Origin: Saccoglossus kowalevskii | Taxonomy: Eukaryota; Hemichordata; Enteropneusta; Harrimaniidae | Direction: 5' to 3' | NCBI RefSeq assembly: GCF_000003605.2 | Contig: NW_003118939.1 | Location: 23,190-38,071 of the forward strand | DNA length: 14,882 nucleotides | Shown here: piece after piece, positions 1 to 8,978 of the stretch | Numbering within the stretch: position 1 is the stretch's first letter | How the letters are laid out: every line of letters begins with the position of its first letter | The notes under the pieces: model-generated | Databases searched by the model: none | The model's input: the letters and a program-made list of their open reading frames with translations, nothing else | Told to the model about the DNA's origin: nothing | Position numbers and translations under genes: made by a program

Positions 1-137
1 GGCTTGTACACACGTTTTAGTTGTATACACTGAAATGATGACGTCCGTAACTACGGCTTGTACACACGTTTTAGTTGTATACACTGAAATGATGACGTCC
101 GTAACTACGACTTGTACAACCGTTTTAGTTGTATACG
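1..137. repeat. 54-bp tandem repeat, cut by the left edge
   Basis: Two full copies start at 1 and 55 and differ by almost nothing. A third begins at 109 and decays after about 25 bases. Each full copy holds TGTACA, TTGTATAC and a TGACGTCC core that resembles a CRE half-site. The array probably continues to the left of the window. Confidence 0.93.
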
Positions 138-690
138 ATTCAATCTTGATTTAGGTGAACCTTAAAATTTATATGATTATTTCCAACATTAAATCAATAT
201 AAAAATAATCTTTTTAATGAATTAGTTGCATCATGAACTATTCCAAATACAGGTCAGAGGTCAAAACTACTGTAATAATACCATGCTAGTTAAAACTTAG
301 TTTAATATAATCATTCCCACACATCACATAGGAGTGATCAATTGCCTGAAATCATTTAAGATATTCGCTGATTTGTTTTACATTATGTTCTTCAATGTTT
401 ATGTTTTGATTCAGTAAGCAGATGATATATATATTATTAGGAAACCAAAAGTTTTGTAATATTTCTTATTGTTAAGGCAAGTTACATTAGAAGAAGTTGT
501 GTTTTCCTTTTGTGTTGGTTAATGTCAATGTATTGTTATCCAATAGAAAGTTATGTTACATGAGATGAAACCATATTTTCTCAATATCTAGTAACAACAT
601 TTCTAATTGGTAAATTGTGTAGTTTATTGCAATAAATTTTATTTTGAAGAAGCAGCCTTAAAATTAGAGTGTATCGCTGTTGGATCCTTC
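138..690. other. AT-rich DNA, no gene seen
   Basis: No convincing exon, RNA gene or repeat is visible. Stops are frequent in all frames. Confidence 0.6.
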
Positions 691-693
691 CCC

Positions 694-753
694 TTAACCC
701 TTACTTAATCAAGTCAATGTAAAAGTACATTGGGCTGGCAGGATAAGGGTTAA
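694..753. repeat. Nested inverted repeat (small fold-back)
   Basis: A perfect 10-bp outer stem, TTAACCCTTA at 694-703 with TAAGGGTTAA at 744-753, encloses a perfect 7-bp inner stem, CAATGTA at 715-721 with TACATTG at 726-732 around a 4-base loop. This may be a small relic of a fold-back element; no target duplication was recognised. Confidence 0.7.
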
Positions 754-922
754 AGAGGGTCTATTATATTTTAGTATAGATGCATACCTTTTTTACTCAT
801 AGATCATTTGACTGCATTTTGTGGAAATAATTTATTCAGAAAGCAAGTTCTAGAAGATTTTATTTTCTGTAACCTATATTCTAATCTTCATTTTGAGTTA
901 TCGTACATCTCTCTTTCATCAA

Positions 923-1024
923 TTTCCTGAAAATCTTATTATGTTCTTCTTGATAAAGTTTCGTTTATTTCCTGAAAATCTTATTTTGTTCTTCTTGATA
1001 AAGTTTCGTTTATTTCCTGGAAAC
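923..1024. repeat. 45-bp tandem duplication, about 2.2 copies
   Basis: TTTCCTGAAAATCTTATT starts at 923 and 968, and a partial copy starts at 1013. GTTCTTCTTGATAAAGTTTC is shared by the first two. The period is a multiple of three, which is why a short reading frame stays open here; it looks like repeat chance, not a gene. Confidence 0.85.
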
Positions 1025-2268
1025 TGTTTCAAGGTGAATTGTTCAAAGTCATTGTTTTGCTATCTACCTATATATTTTCTGAAAGCTGCTTTAATCTAAA
1101 CCTGGATTTTACCATACATGATATTCAGTATATTTGCTTATCGTTATCGACCAATGAATTTTTCGTTAAAAAAAAAAAAAATTATATGTGGGCAATAAAG
1201 TGAATGTTAATACAATTTTTTTAAATACACTGTAGCTATTTATACATTTCATGTATAACTTTGTTATGTATATACCATTACTTATCAGTTTTTAGTTTTT
1301 GCCTTGCATGACATTTAGTTTTGTTAAATATTTACATTGGTTTTATTTAACCCTATGAATTTAAAGTTTGCAAGTTTTGTGCTTGGTGTTAGTAACATGT
1401 TTATGGCAGTACGAGCCTTTTAAAATTTCATGAACATTGGCAGAAATTGTTCTTAATGTTGTCATTACACATGGCCTACTGCACATTTATTTTGGCTTTC
1501 AGTAATTGATGTGTTAGATTGTGTTTTTCTACTAACTATTAATCCATATAATACTGAAGCAAAATTCCTCTGTGTTACAAAAAAAGTAAACACGGGGTGT
1601 GAAAAATGCATTTTATTTTCCGTTTGCCTGGGTGCAATTTGCATATATGCAACATCTAGACACTTCACCTTATGTGGTACCTACCACAGAGGTCATTTTG
1701 ATTCAGTTTTGCATGGTTTAAAAAATATGACAAAAATGCAGATCATGTCACATCACCTGCTTGAAAGCCGCTAAGGATACCCAAAATTGAATAGGGAAAA
1801 GCGAAAATCAATGTGTAAATTAGTTTTGTAAGTGAGTGGAACAAAAATAATCAACTGAACTTGATATTTTGGAAATTGTATTTATATACCGGTATTATCT
1901 CCAAAGCGTTAAAAAAACAAATGTTGGCCATTTTGGATATAATTGCTGACATTTGGGTAAAAAGTATAAAATTCCACAATGGTCGGTGTGACAATTTAAC
2001 CCTTTAACAACATCTCAATGTTGGTTTCCTGTTTAAAGAATTAGATTTAGGATTTTCACTGTGTAGATATAACAACCGCTTTTATAAGCATTCGTCATCT
2101 TCAGCAAAATTAGTTGTTTTATCGCAATGTGTTTCTTGTATTAAATGTTAAAATTCTGATTTTGAAGATTAGAAATAATTGGAATCGAAATTCAACCAAA
2201 AAATTTGCCCACATGTTATAAAGAATTGGTTTTGAGGAGAGATGAAAGCAAATCAAAATGTTGTAACT
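1025..2268. other. AT-rich DNA, no gene seen
   Basis: It contains an A-run near 1170, a 10-bp palindrome ATACCGGTAT at 1886-1895 and a small CAACAT/ATGTTG hairpin near 2008. Short open frames near 1465-1774 on both strands resemble no known protein and lack exon hallmarks. Confidence 0.55.
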
Positions 2269-2283
2269 GCCCTCAATGAGGGC
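2269..2283. repeat. Perfect small hairpin GCCCTC-AAT-GAGGGC
   Basis: A 6-bp perfect stem with a 3-base loop, followed by GCTATT. Similar GAGGGC motifs recur at about 4364, 5020 and 5056, which hints at a shared dispersed-repeat remnant. Confidence 0.6.
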
Positions 2284-2501
2284 GCTATTCTAAACTACTT
2301 TGAGATGTTCACACTGCATTGATGCCTGTACTGCCAGCTTTGCGCAATTTGACTTAGGTAATTGGAATATTAATTATCTTAATCAGCTGTTTATTAGTGT
2401 GTATGAAATTTTAATCTCAAGCTGCAATTTTATTTCCAAGATAAACTTTAAAAAATGTAAATGATTTCACAAAATTGTTATCACTTTGTAAGCTAATTTC
2501 T

Positions 2502-2649
2502 GATTGGGTTACATCATATGTATAAATGATCAATCAGGAATGAGTTTTTAGTTTCTTTGTTAGATTGCTACTGATTGGCTATTTAACCCAATCATCTGGC
2601 CTATCAAGGCACTCCTTATATGTTGTTGTTGGAGGTAACTTGTGATTGG
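2502..2649. promoter_or_regulatory. Cluster of four CCAAT-type motifs
   Basis: GATTGG (CCAATC on the other strand) occurs at 2502-2507, 2573-2578 and 2644-2649, and CCAATC at 2588-2593. The three GATTGG copies are each 71 bp apart. CCAATCA is the NF-Y consensus. No transcript start or adjacent exon supports a promoter, so this is only a motif cluster. Confidence 0.25.
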
Positions 2650-3010
2650 TTTGTATTATATTCGTGAAATAGTCTTTTATTGTAAATTATTTAAATAATT
2701 TTCTGCCTGCTTACCAATTTTGATTTGTTGTTTCAAATGAGATATATTTAGTCAGTGTGTTTCCATGGCAATATGTATTTAGTGTACAGGTATTATTTTT
2801 TCCATAGAATATACAAGGATATAAACCATGCATGTAAGCCTTCTATATTCAGTATGCTAATTTTAAAATTGGATGAAAATAAACCGTTACAATTTGCATA
2901 ATGTGTTTGAAAACATAGTGGTCCTCCTCTAGTTTTCACATAATGCATGATTGTAAAAGTGACCAAGGATCGTTTGATTTTTGACGATAAAATGAAAGAG
3001 TTAAAGTCCA
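2650..3010. other. AT-rich DNA, no gene seen
   Basis: No recognised exon or repeat. A minus-strand frame at 2793-3011 is open but resembles no known protein. Confidence 0.5.
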
Positions 3011-3014
3011 ACAG

Positions 3015-3355
3015 TCATTGTGTTACATAGTGTTCAATATCGGTCTGATTTGACATAATGGTAATACCACGGCGTGGTCTTACATAGTAGTCGATATCGG
3101 CCTCATTTGGCATATTCACCGTGGTGTGGTGTGGTGTTACATAGTGTTCAATATCGGTCTCATTTGGCCTATTTGTAACACCGTGGCGTGGTGTTACATA
3201 GTGTTCGATATCGGTCTCATTTGGCATAATGGTAATACCTCGGCGTGATCTTACATAGTAATAGATATCGGCCTCATTTGGCATATTCACCGTGGTGTGG
3301 TGTTACATAATGTTCAATATCGGTCTCATTTGGCATATTCGTAAAATACATTATT
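3015..3355. repeat. 57-bp minisatellite, about 6 copies
   Basis: TTACATAG-type starts fall at 3023, 3080, 3137, 3194 and 3251 (period 57), then at 3303 (period 52). Two sequence types, one with TTCAATATCGGTCTCATTTG and one with TCGATATCGGCCTCATTTG, are interspersed. On the minus strand 57 bp equals 19 codons, so one frame reads a 19-residue repeat (NETDIEHYVTP...) through most of the array. The last copy, 5 bp shorter, breaks that frame. Confidence 0.93.
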
Positions 3356-3970
3356 TTACATGAAACTTGAATGCGTTATTGTGATTCACACCATGTTGAC
3401 TGTGATGCCTTAACAGAGATATACCACACATATTTAAATTATAATCAGAAATAGTTTTCACTGGTGTCTGAACCAAGGCAGGTTTGTTATTTTACAAAAA
3501 AGATGACAATTTATTTCAGTTTCTGTGAGAAATTCCATGACAAACCTGCTCGATGTTGTCGATACCAAAAACTTTTGTACTTGTGTAGACCTAATTATCT
3601 CATAAAGTGTAATCAATTTTTATAAATAATGCTAGAATGCATATTTGCTGTACAAATATAGAATGTCTTTTGTTCAAAACATTGAAATGATGTATCTTAT
3701 ATGGAAGTTACTTTGTGTGAATAAAAATATAAATATTATAATTGCGGAATTGTCTCGTAGAGTAAAAATGTTAAGTTTCACTGTTTTGAGTTTTCTACCG
3801 AGTTTTCTACGTGATTTGACCCAGGATGACCGTTCTATTTCATTAGAAATCGCTTCCTTGGATTGAACGCCAGGAATTGAATGGATTCCTGATGTGACCT
3901 CATCTTAATATTAATTGTATAACTATTGTAAATGAATAATTTTTGACTGGTCATTCACTCAATTATTGTA
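3356..3970. other. AT-rich DNA, no gene seen
   Basis: Nothing recognised apart from a short duplication of AGTTTTCTAC near 3788-3810. The open plus frame at 3645-3866 resembles no known protein. Confidence 0.5.
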
Positions 3971-4090
3971 AATGCATTAATTATTAATTATTCCCTGGTT
4001 TCTAATTTCACTATTGTCACTGATAAGTAAAATTTGCTAAATTAAATCTACATGAATACGTGAAATAACAATAGAACTCATTGTTTCTCA
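3971..4090 (+). repeat. Diverged local duplication, copy 1
   Basis: It shares with 4673-4772, in the same order and orientation, ATGCATTAATTAT, CTGGTTT-like, ACTGATAA, TAAATC, ACATGAATA, AACTCATT and a final CTC/AGC segment. Indels separate the blocks. It ends just left of the TTAA MITE. Confidence 0.6.
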
Positions 4091-4133
4091 GCCATGTTTG
4101 TGAAATTAAAACCCAGTAAAATTGGTCAAAACT

Positions 4134-4283
4134 TTAAAGCAGGGAAGTCGTCACCTGCACATGCATCAGATGGCTATAGCGTGTCATTGTTTACAAACAA
4201 GTGTCTACCCATGAGCCTTTGCATAACGTGTGTTATCGTCATTTGGGACGTTTGGGACGCAGGTGACGACCCTCCCGATTTAA
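4134..4283 (+). mobile_element. TTAA-flanked MITE, copy 1
   Basis: This 150-bp element runs from TTAA at 4134 to TTAA at 4280. Its termini are imperfect inverted repeats (AGCAGGGAAGTCGTCA inward from the left, the complement of TGACGACCCTCCCGAT at the right). A second copy at 8833-8978 shares most of the interior, including ATGCATCAGATGGC and GTGTCATTGTTTACAAACAA. TTAA target duplication is typical of piggyBac-type elements; the superfamily is inferred from that alone. It has no coding capacity. The open frame 4094-4288 across it is incidental. Confidence 0.75.
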
Positions 4284-4289
4284 AATAGT

Positions 4290-4672
4290 ACAGTAAATCA
4301 CAAGCTGTATCCCAAGCTAACATAATGCATGCTGGGATTACTCATTCCCTTAAGTAACCATAGAGGGCGCACTTGTATACCAGTGCGATGAATTAAAAAT
4401 GCAGTAAATAGAACCCCAATAAACAAAGCTAAACATAGCATGTATTATTTCCTTTACAAACCATAGAATTTAAAACGTAGTGAATATCCCTACTTCATAT
4501 AATCTACTCAATTGAACTCAATTTTTCCTACAATTTGTCCAATACTTGATTAGATCAGAAAAAAAAATGTCAGGTAATTTTGTTTTTTAAATAAATAGTG
4601 ATTTTATTTTATTTTTTCTTGAATTCTGAACAAAAATCTTGAAAAAAAAGTTTTTGACTTGACACATGTTTA
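4290..4672. other. AT-rich DNA, no gene seen
   Basis: It contains the GAGGGCGC motif near 4364 and A/T-runs at 4560-4650. No exon is recognised. Confidence 0.5.
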
Positions 4673-4772
4673 GATGCATTAATTATGCACTGGGTTTTAT
4701 TTTTACTGATAAATTAAATCTTTTAAATTTAATCCACATGAATATGTAAAATAAAACTCATTTCTCCCCTAG
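4673..4772 (+). repeat. Diverged local duplication, copy 2
   Basis: It is related to 3971-4090, sharing ATGCATTAATTAT, TACTGATAA, AAATTAAATC, CACATGAATA and AACTCATTTCTC blocks. The two copies lie about 700 bp apart. Confidence 0.6.
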
Positions 4773-4774
4773 CA

Positions 4775-5620
4775 CATTTCCCAAACCAAGTGAATATGCT
4801 AAAAATATCACTGAAATTATTAATAAATATTTTAAAGTAATTTCTGGGCGTTGGGAATGTCACTTTTGTAAATTTAATCATGCACACAGTGACCATTCAT
4901 ATCAAATAAAGCAGACAGTCATAATTGCGACATGCTTTTTTTATTTCATTCTTAATATCCTTACAAAATGTTACCATTTTTGTGATAAATACTCTACTGT
5001 AAAATCTACTTTGTAACACAGAGGGCATCATACACTATCAATATTACACCACAGAGGGCGATCTACTGCAATGCCACTAATATCAATGTGTAAAATAAAA
5101 CAAGATGCTGATATAAATTGAAATGACAAACAAATCCGCTTCACGAAATAATCAGTTTATGATCTCAAAAGAATGTATATTTTCAACCAGCAAGAATCAG
5201 AAAGCTTTCAGAATTAGAAAATAAAGAGAAAAACAAACTTTCACACAAACGTGCCACGATAGTTACAATATAAAAGAAAAACAGAGCCACAGGAACCAGA
5301 ATTTTGAGTTTACTGAAATAAATATTTATGCATTTAAAATAAATTTTCTTTGTTACATGTTCGCCAGAAAAACTGAATATGAAAGATAAAAAATACATTT
5401 ATTTGATCTGAAAACAAAAATTACACATGTTTCAGATGTAGCATTGTGCCCTTGGTTAAAAAAACAGATCTAAAAATCAAGCATTAAACAGTACAGTATA
5501 GAATCACATGCTGAATATTGATGAAAGCCACTCATGTTATTAGAATACTTTTTGATACAAATACTCAGGCTGTATTTTCTTCAAGATATGATGCGACTTA
5601 CATGCATACCAATGAGACAG
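4775..5620. other. AT-rich DNA, no gene seen
   Basis: Two CACAGAGGGC motifs lie near 5018 and 5052, about 35 bp apart. The open minus frame at 5183-5398 is low-complexity and hydrophobic and resembles no known protein. Confidence 0.5.
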
Positions 5621-5621
5621 T

Positions 5622-5830
5622 TAACTTGATATGCAAATTGTTATGCTAATCATGCATGTTAAATATGCAAATTAATGCCTACTAATATGCAAATTGATAT
5701 GCTAATCATGCATGTTAAATATGCAAATTAATGCCTACTAATATGCAAATTAATGCCTACTAATATGCAAATTGAATCCTACTAATATGCAAATTAATGC
5801 CCACTAAATATGCTAATAAAATATGCTTCC
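5622..5830. repeat. Octamer-rich satellite, 22-bp and 56-bp periods
   Basis: ATATGCAAATT recurs at about 5629, 5663, 5685, 5719, 5741, 5763 and 5785. The 22-bp unit is ATATGCAAATTA followed by ATGCCTACTA. A 56-bp block holding ATGCTAATCATGCATGTTAA is also duplicated. Every unit carries ATGCAAAT, the POU/Oct octamer. Confidence 0.9.
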
Positions 5831-5838
5831 TGTTAAAT

Positions 5839-6011
5839 TACTGTGAAATACTTTATTATTTTAGCTGGAATTAATTTTAACTGATTTTTGACAAGTTGAA
5901 TGTGAAATATAGGAAAAAAGTATATTCACTCGATTTTATTTTCACTGAATCATTCCTTCAGGGAAAAATAAAAAAAATTAATTCCAAGCGAAAATAAAGT
6001 ATGTTACAGTA
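5839..6011. mobile_element. Fold-back MITE, about 173 bp
   Basis: The left arm (5839-5878, starting TACTGTGAAATACTTTATTA) is largely the reverse complement of the right arm (about 5973-6011, ending AAAGTATGTTACAGTA). Both arms share an AGCTGGAATTAATT-like segment. The outer dinucleotide is TA on both sides, as expected for Tc1/mariner-type insertion. It sits between two stretches of octamer satellite, so it may have inserted into them. Confidence 0.75.
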
Positions 6012-6039
6012 CCTTATTTAATTTTAATACTTTACATAC

Positions 6040-6164
6040 GGTGGATGCTTTCAATATGCTAATAGGAAATCTAAAATATGCAAATATTATGCAAACTTTC
6101 TAAATATGCACATTAGAAATCTATGCATACCAAGTATACAAAATGACTGCAAACAAGATGTGTA
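6040..6164. repeat. Degenerate octamer-satellite edge
   Basis: Scattered ATATGC and ATATGCAAAT pieces resemble the neighbouring arrays but have no clean period. It is probably decayed satellite. Confidence 0.55.
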
Positions 6165-7711
6165 ATCTTTCAAAATATGCAAATTAGAGATGCATGCTTT
6201 AAATAAAATAAAATAATATGCCTGTGCCTATTAGATATGCATGTATTGAATATGTTAATAAGGTACAAAATCTTCTAAATATGCAAATTAGAGATTCGTG
6301 CATACAAGGTATGCAGATATGCATGCTTTAAATAAAATAAGATAAGATGCATGTGCCTATTAGATATGCATGTATTGAATATGTTAATAAGGTACAAAAT
6401 CTTCTAAATATGCAAATTAGAGATTCATGCATACTAAGTATGCAGATATACATGCTTTAAATAAAATAAAATAATATGCCTGTGCCTATTAGATATGCAT
6501 GTATTGAATATGTTAATAAGGTACAAAATCTTCTAAATATGCAAATTAGAGATTCGTGCATACAAGGTATGCAGATATGCATGCTTTAAATAAAATAAGA
6601 TAAGATGCATGTGCCTATTAGATATGCATGTATTGAATATGTTAATAAGGTACAAAATCTTCTAAATATGCAAATTAGAGATTCGTGCATACAAGGTATG
6701 CAGATATGCATGCTTTAAATAAAATAAGATAAGATGCCTGTGCCTATTAGATATGCATGTATTGAATATGTTTATAAGGTACAAAATCTTCTAAATATGC
6801 AAATTAGAGATTCATGCATACTAAGTATGCAGATATGCATGCTTATAATAAAATAAAATAACATGCATGTGCCTATTAGATATGCATGTATTGAATATGT
6901 TAATAAGGTACAAAATCTTCTAAATATGCAAATTAGAGATTCATGCATACTAAGTATGCAGATATGCATGCTTTAAATAAAATAAAATAATATGCCTGTG
7001 CCTATTAGATATGCATGTATTGAATATGTTAATAAGGTACAAAATCTTCTAAATATGCAAATTAGAGATTCATGCATACGAGGTATGCAGATATGCATGC
7101 TTTAAATAAAATAAAATAATATGCCTGTGCCTATTAGATATGCATGTATTGAATATGTTAATAAGGTACAAAATCTTCTAAATATGCAAATTAGAGATTC
7201 ATGCATACTATTAAAATATGCATATATGCATGCTTTAAATAAAATAAGATAAGATGCCTGTGCCTATTAGATATGCATGTATTGAATATGTTTATAAGGT
7301 ACAAAATCTTCTAAATATGCAAATTAGAGATTCATGCATACTAAGTATGCAGATATGCATGCTTATAATAAAATAAAATAAGATGCCTGTGGCTATTAGA
7401 TATGCATGTATTGAATAAGTTTATAAGGTACAAAATCTTCTAAATATGCAAATTAGAGATTCATGCATACTAAGTATGCAGATATGCATGCTTATAATAA
7501 AATAAAATAAGATGCCTGTGGCTATTAGATATGCATGTATTGAATATGTTAATAAGATACAAAATCTGTTAAATATGCAAATTAGAGATTCATTCATACT
7601 AAGTATGCAGATATGCATGCAATAATAAAATAAGATAAGATGCCTGTGCCTATTAGATATGCATGTATTGAATATGTTAATAAGGTACAAAATCTTCTAA
7701 ATATGCAAATT
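6165..7711. repeat. 129-bp satellite array, about 12 copies plus a partial first copy
   Basis: AAGGTACAAAATCTTCTAAA recurs at 6260, 6389, 6518, 6647, 6776, 6905, 7034, 7163, 7296, 7425, 7554 (slightly changed) and 7682. The spacing is 129 bp except for one 133 and one 128. Each unit holds ATATGCAAATTAG (octamer), a short palindrome TGCATAC...GTATGCA, GCATGC and an AAATAAAATAA tract. The units at 6260 and 6518 appear identical, pointing to a 258-bp higher-order block. Because 129 is divisible by three, long minus-strand frames appear here (6772-6969, 7421-7690); they are repeat artefacts. Confidence 0.96.
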
Positions 7712-7728
7712 AGAGAGAGAGAGAGAGG
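7712..7728. repeat. GA microsatellite
   Basis: A short (GA)n run directly abuts the last 129-bp unit, replacing the sequence expected after ATTAGAGA. Confidence 0.85.
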
Positions 7729-7901
7729 GAGCAAGTGGTCTCTGTTTGTCAGTGGATGAGGAATACCCACAGTAAATATATTGCAAAATATAGCTTAAAA
7801 AATGGCAGGAAAAGTCAGACTACAAAATATTGCAAATTAATGTATAAACCATTTGTCAAAGCATTAATGTAACTTAATGGTGCTTATATAGGACCATGAA
7901 T

Positions 7902-7973
7902 CGTCACACGACCCCCAAAGGTTATACATGCCCCCCCCCCCAAGGTGACACATGACTCAAAAGGTCACACAAT
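7902..7973. repeat. Degenerate repeat with a C homopolymer
   Basis: Three or so loose copies of a roughly 20-bp AAGGT-ACACATGAC-CCC theme, with an 11-base C-run at 7931-7941. Confidence 0.6.
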
Positions 7974-8107
7974 CTGTTTTTCAGAAATATTTACTACAAC
8001 AGCAATATTTCTAATATATACAATCCGATTGTTGCCTGAAACTCAGTTTCTGGTTGATAAATAATTTTTATCCATGAAAAAAAAGAACAGAATGTGTGAT
8101 CTTTAGG

Positions 8108-8745
8108 GGTCATCAAAACAAGACCTTATCTGGATACCAACTCAGGACCTTATCTGGATACCAACTCAGGACCTTATCTGGCTACCAAAACAAGACCTTA
8201 TCTGGATACCAACTCAGGACCTTATCTGGATACCAACTCAGGACCTTATCTGGCTACCAAAACAAGACCTTATCTGGATACCAACTCAGGACCTTATCTG
8301 GATACAAAACAAGACCTTATCTGGATACCAACTCAGGACTTTATCTGGCTACCAAGACAAGACCTTATCTAGCTACCAAAACAAGACCTTATCAGGATAC
8401 CAACTGAGGACCTTATCTTAATACTAAAACAAGACCTTATCTGGCTACTAACATAAGACCTTATCTGGCTACCAAGACAAGACCTTATCTGGATACAAAA
8501 CAAGACCTTATCTGGATACCAACTTAGGACTTTATCTGGCTACCAAGACAAGACCTTATCTAGCTACCAAGACAAGACCTTATCTGGATACCAACTCAGG
8601 ACCTTATCTTGATACCAAAACAAGACCTTATCTGGCTACCAACATAAGACCTTATCTGGCTACCAAGGCGAGACCTTATCTGGATACCAACTCAGGACCT
8701 TATCTTGATACCAAAACAAGACCTTATCTGGCTACCAACATAAGA
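8108..8745. repeat. 24-bp GATA-motif minisatellite, about 26 copies
   Basis: The unit is GACCTTATCTGG followed by ATACCAACTCAG or CTACCAAAACAA. I count 26 copies; 25 keep TTATCT, the complement of AGATAA, a WGATAR GATA-factor site. Units are mostly 24 bp, with some 23-bp copies. Two linker types alternate irregularly and suggest a 72-bp higher-order period at the left end. The 8-residue repeat frame (TLSGYQLR) at 8096-8407 breaks at the 23-bp units and is not credible as a gene. Confidence 0.95.
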
Positions 8746-8832
8746 ACTTTTAGTGGACTCCAATATGGTGAACATGCAAAGGATCTATGAACAATGTCGA
8801 CCCCTTTGTAAAAGAGAATATTGGACATTCCC

Positions 8833-8978
8833 TTAAAGCGGGGGAGTCGTCAGCTGCGCATGCATCAGATGGCCATAGCGTGTCATTGTTTACAAACAAG
8901 CGTTTACCCATGTGTGTTGTTATCGTTTCTTGGGACTCAATTCCCGCGTGTGCGTAAGTGACGACCCTCCCGTTTTAA
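8833..8978 (+). mobile_element. TTAA-flanked MITE, copy 2
   Basis: This 146-bp element is bounded by TTAA at 8833 and 8975. Inverted ends are AGCGGGGGAGTCGTCA at the left and the complement of TGACGACCCTCCCGTT at the right. It matches the copy at 4134-4283 over most of its length and in the same orientation, differing by substitutions and small indels in the right half. It has no coding capacity. Confidence 0.78.

Noticed and set aside
1511-1774. Open plus-strand frame of 87 codons rich in Cys
   Set aside because: It resembles no family I know, has no splice signals in suitable places, and an overlapping minus frame is equally open.
4094-4288. Open plus-strand frame of 64 codons
   Set aside because: It spans the TTAA MITE; the second MITE copy has indels that destroy the frame, so it is not under coding constraint.
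6772-7690. Minus-strand frames repeating MHICILSMHESLICIF
   Set aside because: The 129-bp satellite period is divisible by three, so a frame stays open by default; the peptide is satellite translation.
5622-7711. Possible CRISPR-like array
   Set aside because: The repeats are contiguous satellite units without unique spacers, in a eukaryotic setting.
8096-8407. Open plus-strand frame with an 8-residue TLSGYQ repeat
   Set aside because: It arises from a 24-bp repeat and is broken where units are 23 bp; no exon borders or family resemblance.
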